Shown: one piece after another, positions 53,276 to 63,051 of the stretch
How positions within the stretch are numbered: the stretch's first letter is position 1
Layout of the letters: each line of letters starts with the position of its first letter
Source of the DNA: Verrucomicrobiaceae bacterium
Lineage (GTDB): Bacteria; Verrucomicrobiota; Verrucomicrobiia; Verrucomicrobiales; Akkermansiaceae
Reading direction: 5' to 3'
Assembly: GCA_027486655.1 (NCBI GenBank)
Contig: JAIXOR010000021.1
Location: forward strand, 1 to 64,000
Length of the DNA: 64,000 nt
Program-made: the position numbers and the translations under genes
Notes under the pieces: generated by a model
What the model was told of the DNA's origin: nothing
The model's input: only the letters and a program-made list of their open reading frames with translations
Databases searched by the model: none

Positions 53276-54586
53276 TCAGTTGGAAAGGTTGGCGGACTCG
53301 AGGATGCGCGGGTCGCGATTCGGATAGAGCGAGTGCTGGCCGATGGCACGGAGGAGGAAGAAGATGAAGGCGGAGCCGATGGTGACGAAGGCGAGGATGT
53401 CGCCCCAGAACGCGCCGGGAATGGCGGGCTGGATCTCACCGAAGACGCCGGGCTTGATGTTGCCGAGAGAGATGCCGCGCTCGGGGATGGAAATCAGGTA
53501 GTGGTCGAGCACGTGCATCACCAGGGTGTAGGCAGCCATGATCGAGAGTGCCTTCGGGTTCTTCTTGAGCCAAGCCTGGAGCAGGATGACAAAGGGGAAG
53601 ACGAAGTGGCCGAAGACGAGGAAAATCATCGCGGTGTTCCAGTTTCCGGTGTTGCGGATGAGGAAGTAGGAGGTCTCCTCGGTGATGCCCGCATACCAGA
53701 TCAGGAAGAACTGGGAGAACGAAATGTAGGCCCAGAAAACGGTGAAGGCGAAAAGCAGCTTGCCCATGATGTGGAAGTGCTCGCCGGTGGTGACGTGCTT
53801 GAGGTGGCCCTGGCTCTTCAACCAGGCGCAGACCAGGATGATCACGGCCATCGAGTTGAGTGCGGAGCCGGAGAACAGGTAAACCCCCCACATGGTGGAG
53901 AACCACTTGTAGTCCAGACCCATCATGAAGTCGAAGCCGGTGAAGGTGATCGTGAGGGCGAAGATGATCAGGGTGTAAGTCGAGTGGAAGCGGGCCTTGA
54001 AGAGGCGGGCCGTTCCGGGGTTCGGGTCCGTGTCCTGGGCGGTCGAGAGTTTTCTGAGACCAATGATCACGAGGCTGAGGCCGACGCCCCAGAAAATGAC
54101 CCGCGCATACCAGAACGGGAGATTCATGAACCAATACTTGTTGTAAAGCAGGTGGTCCGCGTGATGCAGGTGCTCCTTGACGCTGCCGTGAGCCTCGCGA
54201 TGGATGTTCATCCACTCGTAGAGATACTGCTGGACCTGCGGGAAGAGCAGAGGGATGCCGAAAAGGAACATCCAGGGGTAGGTGGAGCCGAGGTTTTCAA
54301 AGGTCCGGCGCACCGAGGTCCCCCACCCCGAGTTGGAGACGTTGTGGAGCAGGGTCCAGAAGCATCCGCCGATGGAGAGGGTGAGGAAGAAATAGAAGGC
54401 GAAAAGCCACGAATAGGCATAGGTGCCCCGGGTCTTCTCGGATCCGACGAAAAGCAGATAGATACTGACCAGCGTGCCGATGGCGGCGATGACCATGGCA
54501 GCGGTCTTCACCTTGGAAACCTTGGAAGGATCCAGGTGATCGCCATTGATGGCGATGTCTGCGGAAGTGACGTGATGGTGGCCCAT
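53276..54586 (-). CDS. actF: Alternative complex III subunit ActF
   Basis: A 436-residue integral membrane protein with about ten helices, of the ActC/ActF (NrfD-like) lineage; it is the second large membrane subunit of quinol:cytochrome c oxidoreductase. It has an N-terminal His/Asp-rich segment (MGHHHVTSADIAING). The internal part FSQFFLIWYAGITEETSYF is typical of ActF. It overlaps no gene and is 5 bp after actE in the direction of transcription. The AATAATTCCA leader before the ATG is AT-rich. Confidence 0.93.
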   Translation of the reverse strand: MGHHHVTSADIAINGDHLDPSKVSKVKTAAMVIAAIGTLVSIYLLFVGSEKTRGTYAYSWLFAFYFFLTLSIGGCFWTLLHNVSNSGWGTSVRRTFENLGSTYPWMFLFGIPLLFPQVQQYLYEWMNIHREAHGSVKEHLHHADHLLYNKYWFMNLPFWYARVIFWGVGLSLVIIGLRKLSTAQDTDPNPGTARLFKARFHSTYTLIIFALTITFTGFDFMMGLDYKWFSTMWGVYLFSGSALNSMAVIILVCAWLKSQGHLKHVTTGEHFHIMGKLLFAFTVFWAYISFSQFFLIWYAGITEETSYFLIRNTGNWNTAMIFLVFGHFVFPFVILLQAWLKKNPKALSIMAAYTLVMHVLDHYLISIPERGISLGNIKPGVFGEIQPAIPGAFWGDILAFVTIGSAFIFFLLRAIGQHSLYPNRDPRILESANLSN

Positions 54587-54591
54587 TGGAA

Positions 54592-55239
54592 TTATTTGGA
54601 AGAGGCTTTCGCGGCTTGAAGCGTGTGGATGTAGGCGATGATGGCCCAGCGGTCACGAACGGGGATGTTGTAACCGTAGCCGCTCATCTGGCCCTTGCCG
54701 GCGGTGATGACTTCGAACAGGCGGCCGTCCGGATAGGTTTCCGCGGAAATCGCGTTGAGTTTCGCGTTCGGGTTGCCTGCCACCGGCACGCCATACTGGG
54801 CGGTGATGCCATTGCCATCGCCGGATGCGCCGTGGCAGACCGCACAATAGATTCCGTAGCGCTCCTCGCCGCGGCGGATGAGCTCGGCGGCGCTTTCGTT
54901 GGTGAGCTTGAGCTCCTCCGGCATGCCGACGCCGTAATAGTCGCCGACGTGGCCGGTGTAGTAGTAGCCGGTTTGTCCGCCGAATTCATACTCGGGGATG
55001 CCGCCGATGGACTTCTCACCTTGCGGGTTGAAACCGCGGGGCTGCGTTTGGGCGACCGGAAGACGGCCGCCATGTCCGTCGGCGAAAAATGCATCCGGCT
55101 TCTGGGCCTTGAGTTTGTCCTGCTCGTCCATGTCCGGGAAGATGCGGACGGGAGGCTTGGAGAACTTCTGGCCGCGGACGCCGAAGATGCCGACGACGAT
55201 CAGGGCGATGAGCGCGTAGATGAGGAAAAAGTAGCGCAT
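54592..55239 (-). CDS. actE: Alternative complex III monoheme cytochrome c subunit ActE
   Basis: A 215-residue membrane-anchored cytochrome c. One helix near the start (about 2-21) precedes a periplasmic domain with a single heme motif CAVCH (YGIYCAVCHGASGDG) and a likely Met ligand in GQMSGYG. In Rhodothermus ActE is the monoheme subunit that takes electrons from ActA to a soluble acceptor. Position and size fit the family. Confidence 0.93.
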   Translation of the reverse strand: MRYFFLIYALIALIVVGIFGVRGQKFSKPPVRIFPDMDEQDKLKAQKPDAFFADGHGGRLPVAQTQPRGFNPQGEKSIGGIPEYEFGGQTGYYYTGHVGDYYGVGMPEELKLTNESAAELIRRGEERYGIYCAVCHGASGDGNGITAQYGVPVAGNPNAKLNAISAETYPDGRLFEVITAGKGQMSGYGYNIPVRDRWAIIAYIHTLQAAKASSK

Positions 55240-55280
55240 TAGGAGTGGTGAAATTTGGGATTGGAAAGGGTGGGGCCGCC

Positions 55281-55835
55281 TCAGTCTTCTTCCTCGACGA
55301 GTTCGATGTTCTCGCCGCCGATGGAGGAGAGGAGTTCCTTGGTCTGATTGGGGCTGAACTTCGGATCGCGGGCCTCGATGGCGATGAAGAAGGCATCATC
55401 GGTGGCGCGGTGGAACTGCTTGCTGGCAAAAAGCGGATGATTGAGACGCGGCAGCTGGATCAAGCCGAGCAGACCGAAGAGCACCGTGAAACCGGAGAAC
55501 AGAATCGTGAGCTCGAACATCACCGGGAAAAAGGCCGGAACGCTGAAGATGTTGGCGGGCTTGGCCTGGACAACGGTGGGGTAGATCACCACCTGAGTGG
55601 TGTAGGCGAGGGTGAAGGCGGTCGCGGTGCCCGTGATGCCTCCGAAGAACACGAACCAGGGGAGGATCGAGCGCTTCATGCCCATCGCTCCATCCAATCC
55701 GTGGATCGGATAAGGGGAGTAGCAGTCCCATTTCCTGAAGCCGGCGTCGCGGACCTTCTCCGCTGCCTTGTAGAGGGCGGAGGCGCTCTTGAACTCGGCA
55801 AGGTAGCCGTAAACGCGTTTGCGGGTGGTGCTCAC
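55281..55835 (-). CDS. actD: Alternative complex III subunit ActD (DUF3341)
   Basis: A 184-residue membrane protein with two helices (about 57-80 and 103-125). The start GTG at 55833-55835 gives MSTTRKRVYGYLAEF. The cytoplasmic N-terminal part (VYGYLAEFKSASALYKAAEKVRDAGF) and CYSPYPIHGLD are the DUF3341 signature. It has no cofactor and likely has a structural role beside ActC. The acidic C-terminus ends ELVEEED. Confidence 0.93.
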   Translation of the reverse strand: MSTTRKRVYGYLAEFKSASALYKAAEKVRDAGFRKWDCYSPYPIHGLDGAMGMKRSILPWFVFFGGITGTATAFTLAYTTQVVIYPTVVQAKPANIFSVPAFFPVMFELTILFSGFTVLFGLLGLIQLPRLNHPLFASKQFHRATDDAFFIAIEARDPKFSPNQTKELLSSIGGENIELVEEED

Positions 55836-55878
55836 TGTCGGGATTTGAAAGTTGAGATTTGAAAGTTCGGATCGGGCA

Positions 55879-57345
<1,467 letters not shown>

Positions 57346-57387
57346 GGTGGGGTAAATGCTGGGATACTTGAGGGCGGGATGCCGGGA

Positions 57388-60300
57388 TCAGACCATGTGG
57401 ATGGTGGACTTGCCGATGAAGGGCGCGTCCGGCATGTGCTGGTTCGGATTCTTCACGCGGGCCAGATAGCTGGTGCGCGGGCGGGTGCCGATGTAGTTGA
57501 GCAGGTCGTAGTTGCGCTCGATGGACTTGGTGCGGCCGACGGCGGACTTCTCCTTGTCGAGGAGGTTGCCGAAGGTGATGGCATCGGCCGGGCAGGCCTC
57601 CTGGCAGGCGACCTTGATCGAGTCCACCGGCACGCGCAGGGTGCTGGTGGTGACTTCCATCTCGGTGGATGGCTTGCCGGCGACGAGGGCTTCCTGTTTC
57701 TGGCCGCGCTTCTGGCGGATGACGGCGTCCTTGAGGCGCTGGACGCAGTAGGTGCACTTCTCCATCACGCCGCGCATGCGGACGGTGACGTTGGGATTCT
57801 TCTGGAGGTGCTCCGCATCGCCCACAGCCTTGGTGCCGAAGGGGCCGTGGTAGAGGTTGTGTTTGATGAGCGGGTTGCGCTTGTTGTAGTCGAAGTAATT
57901 GAAGCGGCGGGCCTTGTAGGGGCAGTTGTTCGCGCAGTAGCGGGTGCCGATGCAGCGGTTGTAGGCCATCGCGTTGAGGCCGTCCTCGGTGTGGATCGTG
58001 GCATTGACCGGGCAAACCGTTTCGCAGGGAGCGGATTCGCACTGCACACAGGCGACCGGCTGGGGAACGAAAGCCGGGTTGTCCGCATCGAAGGTATTGT
58101 CCTTCTGGGTAGCGTAGTAGCGGTCCATGCGGATCCAGTGCATTTCGCGGCCGCGGGCCATCTGCTCCTTGCCGACGACCGGGATGTTGTTCTCCGCCTG
58201 ACAGGCGATCGAGCAAGCGGCGCAGCCCATGCACGAAGAGAGGTCGATCGACATGCCCCACTGGTGGAGCGGGTCGTTGATGAGCGGCTGGGCCTTGCCA
58301 TCCGGACCGGGGTGCCAGGTGCTGGAGGTTTCCGGCTTGTAGAGATAGACGTTGGGCGGAGCGTGGGAATCGTTGCCCTGCTTGCTGACGTTGGCGAGTT
58401 GTTGCTTGAAGGAGCCCTTGTGCTCGTCCTCCATGGTCGAGACCTCGCGGGCGAGGGCGCGGCCATACATCGAGCTGTGCTCCTGGGTCAGGGCCAGGCT
58501 GTAGGTCTTCCCTTCAAGGAATTTCACCTTGGCTCCGGTGGCGATGTAGGAAGTGGCCGACGTGCGCAGCGGGTAGGCATTGAAACCGCGGTTGACGCCA
58601 ACAAGGCCGACGTGGCCCTGTTGATCGGTCTTGCGGCCGAGTTCGTCATCCTTGTCGAACCCTTGGCCGTAGCCGAGCGGGATCACAATCGTGTTCTCCG
58701 CCTGTCCGAAGGAAATCAGCACGGGGAGCTCCAGGGATTTTCCGTTCACGGTCACCTCGATCATCCGCTGCTTGCGGTTTTCCCCTTCCCCATCGGGACC
58801 GACCTTGGCGAACTTGCCTTGGGCGGGGACCACGTAGGGCACGGCGTCGGAGTATTGCTCGACTTCGACGATCTGGTCGTAGATGCCGAGTTCCTTGGCG
58901 GTCTTGGGCGCGATCAGCGCGGCGTTGTCCCAAGTGAGTTTCGAGATCGGGTCGGGAATCTCCTGCAACCAGGCATTGTCGATCCAGCGGCCGTCGAAGA
59001 CCGAGGAATCCGCGGAGAAAACGACCTGGAGAGAGTCTTTGGAGGGTTCACCGGCCTTTCCGGCCTCGATGTTGGCGGCGGCGATGTCCGCTTCCGCAGT
59101 CGGAGCCTGGCTGGCCGCGGCGAGAGAGTAACTGGATCCTGCGAGGAAGCCATCGCGAAGCAGGGTCTTCCAAGCGGCCTCCCCTCCCCCGCCGAGGCTG
59201 GCGAAGGTTTTGCGAACGGCATCGTAGGCGGGAGAAGGTGCGCCCTTTTCGCCCTCACCGTTGATCAGCTTGCCGCTATCGGAAAGCAGGGCGAGCAGCA
59301 GTTCGATCTCGGAAACGCAATCCTGATAGAGCGGCAGGATCATCGGTTGGACGATCGTGTAGGCACCGCGGGCTCCGCGGGTGTCGGACCAGGCCTCAAG
59401 GTAGTGGGCGGCGGGCACGTGCCAGGTGGCGGCATGGGCGGTGGCGTCGGTCCGTTCGCCAAGGTGGATGCTCGTCTTGAGCTTGGCCAGCGAGGCCTCG
59501 AAACCGAGGTCTGCGGGGGCATCGTAGACGGGGTTTGCCGGTGTGAGCATGACCAGGGTGTCGATCGCTCCCCCGTCGAGATCCGCTTTGAGGTCCGCGA
59601 GCGAACCGAGGCCCTTGGCGTCGGTCTGCACGACCGCGAGCGGCTTGCCTTCGCCGATGGCTCCAAGCGCGGTGTTGATGGCCAGGGCGAGGTGGTGCAC
59701 GGCTGCAGGAAGACGGGAACCTGCAAGAACGACGGCCTTGCCCCCGGCTGCCTTGAGATCGGCAACCATCGGCTTGATCCAGGAAAGGGTCTTGGCGTCC
59801 TTGATTTCATTGACGCCCTTGGCGATCGGAAGGCCGAGTTCGCGGGCGATCTGGCCGGCGACCTTGAGCACCTCGGTGGGAGCCACGCGCAGACGGTGAT
59901 CGGCCATGCCCCCGGTGAGGGAGTAGGCGGACTCGACCACATAAAGGCGGTTCATTTTGGACTCGTCCGGCGTTTGCTCGTAGGTTTTGCCCTCGGGCTT
60001 CCGGCGGTCGAAGAACGGAGTGACGGCTCCTTGCGGATCGACGCCCGCGAAGTCGCAATCGAGCGAGAGGATGCGGTCCGCCTTGGAGAAATCCGCCACG
60101 GGCTTCGCGCCATCGCCATAGGCTTTGGACGCCTCCCCGGCGAGAGCCTCATACTGGTAAAACTTCGCAGCCGTGAATTTGGCAGCCAGCTCCTTCGTCA
60201 GGCGGGCACGGGTCGGGCTGTCGTCCGCACCGAAAAGAAATCCGATCTTCGCTGCCTTGTTGGCGGCGAGTCCGGCCAGAACCGCTTCGAAATCGGCACG

Positions 60301-60804
60301 CTTCGCGGGTTTTCCGGAGCTGAGGAAACGGCGCGAACGATTCGGCGCATACAGGTCGAGCACCGAAGCCTGGGCGAAGGCATCCGTGCCGCAAACGTCG
60401 GGGTGAAGCGAGTTCGGACCCAGCTTGGTGGGGCGGCCTTCGAAGGTGGTCACCACGAGCGGGGTGGCACCGCAGGCGCGGGGCATGGCAGAGGCGTAGT
60501 AGGTGGCCTTGCCGGGAATGACCCACTCGGGAGCCTTGGTGTAAGGCACGATGTAGGTCTCCGGGCGGCGGCAGGCGGCCATGCCGAATCCTGCAAGTGC
60601 GGTGGAGGCCCCCATGAGCTTGAGGAACGAGCGGCGCGACGTTTCCGCCTCGGACTCATCCGCCATTTCGGCGGCGCCTTGCGGGAACTCGCGGTCCAGC
60701 CACTCGCGGAAGGCGGGAGTATCCTCAAGCTGGCCCACGCTGCGCCATGAAACCGTGGTTTCGCCAGCGGGGACTTCGGGATGTTGCCAGATGCGCTTGC
60801 TCAT
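57388..60804 (-). CDS. actB: Alternative complex III iron-sulfur subunit ActB (molybdopterin-oxidoreductase-like)
   Basis: A 1138-residue fusion of a molybdopterin-oxidoreductase-like part (about 60-800, lacking the cofactor in characterised ACIII) and a ferredoxin-like part (about 830-1100). A twin-arginine-like motif (R57-R58, SRRSFLKLMG) guides export. The second part has four cysteine clusters: CMGCAACSIAC, CVQCESAPCETVC, CIGTRYCANNC with NCPYKAR, and CTYCVQRL together with ACQEAC; in ACIII these hold three [4Fe-4S] and one [3Fe-4S]. It carries electrons from ActC toward ActA. The N-terminal segment before the Tat motif (about 55 residues) is normal in ActB proteins. Confidence 0.95.
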   Translation of the reverse strand: MSKRIWQHPEVPAGETTVSWRSVGQLEDTPAFREWLDREFPQGAAEMADESEAETSRRSFLKLMGASTALAGFGMAACRRPETYIVPYTKAPEWVIPGKATYYASAMPRACGATPLVVTTFEGRPTKLGPNSLHPDVCGTDAFAQASVLDLYAPNRSRRFLSSGKPAKRADFEAVLAGLAANKAAKIGFLFGADDSPTRARLTKELAAKFTAAKFYQYEALAGEASKAYGDGAKPVADFSKADRILSLDCDFAGVDPQGAVTPFFDRRKPEGKTYEQTPDESKMNRLYVVESAYSLTGGMADHRLRVAPTEVLKVAGQIARELGLPIAKGVNEIKDAKTLSWIKPMVADLKAAGGKAVVLAGSRLPAAVHHLALAINTALGAIGEGKPLAVVQTDAKGLGSLADLKADLDGGAIDTLVMLTPANPVYDAPADLGFEASLAKLKTSIHLGERTDATAHAATWHVPAAHYLEAWSDTRGARGAYTIVQPMILPLYQDCVSEIELLLALLSDSGKLINGEGEKGAPSPAYDAVRKTFASLGGGGEAAWKTLLRDGFLAGSSYSLAAASQAPTAEADIAAANIEAGKAGEPSKDSLQVVFSADSSVFDGRWIDNAWLQEIPDPISKLTWDNAALIAPKTAKELGIYDQIVEVEQYSDAVPYVVPAQGKFAKVGPDGEGENRKQRMIEVTVNGKSLELPVLISFGQAENTIVIPLGYGQGFDKDDELGRKTDQQGHVGLVGVNRGFNAYPLRTSATSYIATGAKVKFLEGKTYSLALTQEHSSMYGRALAREVSTMEDEHKGSFKQQLANVSKQGNDSHAPPNVYLYKPETSSTWHPGPDGKAQPLINDPLHQWGMSIDLSSCMGCAACSIACQAENNIPVVGKEQMARGREMHWIRMDRYYATQKDNTFDADNPAFVPQPVACVQCESAPCETVCPVNATIHTEDGLNAMAYNRCIGTRYCANNCPYKARRFNYFDYNKRNPLIKHNLYHGPFGTKAVGDAEHLQKNPNVTVRMRGVMEKCTYCVQRLKDAVIRQKRGQKQEALVAGKPSTEMEVTTSTLRVPVDSIKVACQEACPADAITFGNLLDKEKSAVGRTKSIERNYDLLNYIGTRPRTSYLARVKNPNQHMPDAPFIGKSTIHMV

Positions 60805-60849
60805 GTTCGAGATCGGAAAGGAGTGGGGATTGGAAAACGGAGGACAGGA

Positions 60850-61551
60850 TCAATGGTGGCAGGTGGCGCAGCTTTCCTTGGGCTTCACCTTGAACTGCTC
60901 CTTGAGCTTGAGACCGAGCTCCTCGGTGGTCTTCACGCCGAGGGCGGCTCCGTGCTTGGAAACGTAGTCCTCCGCGTTGTAGTTGAAATTGTAGACTTCC
61001 TCGAGCGGACGCAGGTTCTTCTCCGGCGCGCGGTGGCAGTCAAGGCACCACGACATCGAGTGCGGCTGGGCCTGGTAGACCACTTCCATCTTGTTCACAT
61101 CGCCGTGGCAGGTCTGGCAGGAAATCCCGCGATTCACGTGCGCGGAGTGGTTGAAATACACGTAATCGGGCGATTTGTGAATCTTCACCCACTCGATCGG
61201 CTTGCCGTCGTATCCCGGGTGGGTCGGGTTCATGGACTTGTGAAGCGGTGCCAGCTTCGGGCTTTCCCGCTGGACGTGCTGGTGGCAGTTCCAACAGGTG
61301 CTGCCGGTCGGCACGTTCGAGTGCCCGGAAACATCCACAAAAGAGTGGCAATAGCGGCAGTCCAGCCCCAGTTGGTCCACGTGGATCTTGTGGGAGAACG
61401 GAATCGGCTGGGACGGCTGGTAGCCGACGTTCAATGCCTTGGGCGTGGCATAGTAGCTGAATGCGAGGGCGACTCCTGCTGCTGCGGACCCGGCGCAGAC
61501 GGCGATTTTCAGTGGCAGCAGATTGGACCAGCGGGGAAAAATGTTTGCCAT
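60850..61551 (-). CDS. actA: Alternative complex III pentaheme cytochrome c subunit ActA
   Basis: A 233-residue protein with one N-terminal helix (about 10-32) and five CXXCH motifs: CRYCH, CWNCH, CQTCH, CLDCH and CATCH. The pentaheme pattern is that of ActA. The ATG at 61549-61551 gives MANIFPRWSNLLP, the expected start; open sequence further upstream adds 21 residues unlike the family. It is the first gene of the cluster, so the promoter lies in 61552-61727. Confidence 0.95.
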   Translation of the reverse strand: MANIFPRWSNLLPLKIAVCAGSAAAGVALAFSYYATPKALNVGYQPSQPIPFSHKIHVDQLGLDCRYCHSFVDVSGHSNVPTGSTCWNCHQHVQRESPKLAPLHKSMNPTHPGYDGKPIEWVKIHKSPDYVYFNHSAHVNRGISCQTCHGDVNKMEVVYQAQPHSMSWCLDCHRAPEKNLRPLEEVYNFNYNAEDYVSKHGAALGVKTTEELGLKLKEQFKVKPKESCATCHH

Positions 61552-61727
61552 GGCGAGGGCGATACAGTGCGGAGGAGGCGTCGTTTGGAGGTTTGGGACC
61601 CCTGATTGCACCAAGAAACGGAGGCCGTCTGGGTGCGCGGGGAGGATGCAAACGACAGCAGGCCTTGCAACGGAAAAAAGAAAATCTGCGGGAATTTGTA
61701 AGACCTATCCAAGTCTGTCCGCCGCTT
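61552..61727 (-). other. Intergenic region upstream of the respiratory cluster
   Basis: This 176-bp gap must contain the promoter of the 18-kb respiratory cluster on the minus strand. It includes an A-rich run (GGAAAAAAGAAAATCTG, 61670-61686) and a TTGGAT-like box, but no pair with good -10 spacing was found. No RNA element was recognised. Confidence 0.3.
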
Positions 61728-62036
61728 TCACGAATTCGTCCAGTTCAGGCCGTTTTCCTGACGCCATTTCCGGTAGGCGGCGAACTGCTCGGCCTTTGGC
61801 AGCTTACGGCGCGAGGGATCCTCTCTCAGAAACGTCTCGAAGGCCCCTCCGGCGGAGGTTTCCGCGGCCGACGGAGATCCGACCGGCGGTTCTTCCCGTG
61901 ATTGCGACTCCGACTGCCCGCGCGCCATCCTCGCCAGATTTCTCGAAATCCCCACCAAAACGACGAAAATCAGCAGCAGAACCCCCAAAAGCGAGGAAAG
62001 CAGAATGACGATCGTGGACGAGGCGAACTCAGGCAT
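61728..62036 (-). CDS. Small single-helix membrane protein
   Basis: A 102-residue protein. One helix (about 7-30, STIVILLSSLLGVLLLIFVVLVGI) is followed by a disordered Ser/Glu/Pro segment (35-65) and a short basic C-terminus with KAEQFAAYRKWRQENGLNW. It is not recognised as a known family. The ATG at 62034-62036 is chosen because the helix starts within 10 residues. It is upstream of the respiratory cluster on the same strand, 176 bp before actA, so a functional link is possible but weak. Confidence 0.65.
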   Translation of the reverse strand: MPEFASSTIVILLSSLLGVLLLIFVVLVGISRNLARMARGQSESQSREEPPVGSPSAAETSAGGAFETFLREDPSRRKLPKAEQFAAYRKWRQENGLNWTNS

Positions 62037-62094
62037 CTCCCCCGCAGTCTGAACCAGCCGCCCGGCTTGGAAAGCCCGAATTCCCCACGGCGCC

Positions 62095-63051
62095 TCAACC
62101 CGCCCCACGACCAAGCGCCGCCACGTGGGCGAGCGCCGCCGCGGCCAGCCCGGCCGGGTTGTAGCCCCCCTCGAGCATCGAGACGAGCCGCCCGCCGCAC
62201 CACTTTTCCGCATGGCCGACACAGCGCCGCGTCATTTCCGCGAAATCCGCGTCCGTCCAACGCAAGCCGCCGATCGGGTCATGTTCGCGGGCATCGAATC
62301 CCGCGGAAATCAGCAAAAATTCCGGCTGAAACGCGTCGATCGCCGGCGTGATCCATTCGTCCCAGGCCGCCAACGCCACCTCGCCCCCGGAATTCGCGGG
62401 CAGCGGGAGATTCAGCGTGAACCCCTCCCCCGCCCCCCGGCCGCGCTCGGTGGCCGGGCCTGTGAAGGGGTAAATGTCCTTCTCATGCAGCGAAATGTAG
62501 AGCACCTCGGGATCTTCGATGAAAATCTCCTCGGTCCCGTTCCCATGGTGCACATCCCAGTCCAGGATCGCCACTCGCGAAAGCCCGTGCCGCCTCAGGA
62601 GATGCACCGCCGCCACCGCCACGTGGTTGAAGATGCAGAACCCCATGCCCCGCGTCGCCGTGGCGTGGTGCCCGGGGGGCCTCACCGCGCAAAACACCGA
62701 GTCCAAGTCGCCCCGCATCACCGCATCCACCGCGGCCAACATGGCCCCGCATGCCTCCATGGCCACGTCGTAGCTTTCTTCGCAGATCGCCGTGTCCCCG
62801 GTCCGCAGGCGCTCCGCGAAACTCTCGACGTCCTGATAGACCACATCGTGATACCAGGCCTCGTGCACCATCAGCACCTCGGCCACCCCCGCACGCCGGC
62901 CGGGAATCCGGATCACCTCCTCCGGCAGCTCCTCCAGCGCCGCACGCAGCACCCGGTAGCGATTGGCCGATTCCGGGTGATGGGGGCCCGTGTCATGCTT
63001 TTCATAAATGGCGTCATAGTGGACGCCCACTTTCCGGGTTGCTGCCGTCAT
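62095..63051 (-). CDS. Histone-deacetylase-family protein
   Basis: A 318-residue soluble zinc-dependent deacetylase of the arginase/deacetylase fold. Signature residues are in RPPGHHA (about 122-128), GFCIFNHVA, and the zinc-binding DWDVHHGNGT (about 162-171) and SAGFDAREHDPIGG. Bacterial relatives act on acetyl-lysine of proteins or on acetylpolyamines. The ATG (63049-63051) overlaps the stop of the upstream gene, so they are translated together with the acetyl-CoA hydrolase/GNAT fusion. Confidence 0.93.
   Translation of the reverse strand: MTAATRKVGVHYDAIYEKHDTGPHHPESANRYRVLRAALEELPEEVIRIPGRRAGVAEVLMVHEAWYHDVVYQDVESFAERLRTGDTAICEESYDVAMEACGAMLAAVDAVMRGDLDSVFCAVRPPGHHATATRGMGFCIFNHVAVAAVHLLRRHGLSRVAILDWDVHHGNGTEEIFIEDPEVLYISLHEKDIYPFTGPATERGRGAGEGFTLNLPLPANSGGEVALAAWDEWITPAIDAFQPEFLLISAGFDAREHDPIGGLRWTDADFAEMTRRCVGHAEKWCGGRLVSMLEGGYNPAGLAAAALAHVAALGRGAG

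Noticed and set aside
52820-54619. A 599-codon open frame opposite actF and a cytochrome c gene
   Set aside because: It is a shadow of two recognised genes; composition is Gly/Glu/Asp-rich without any motif.
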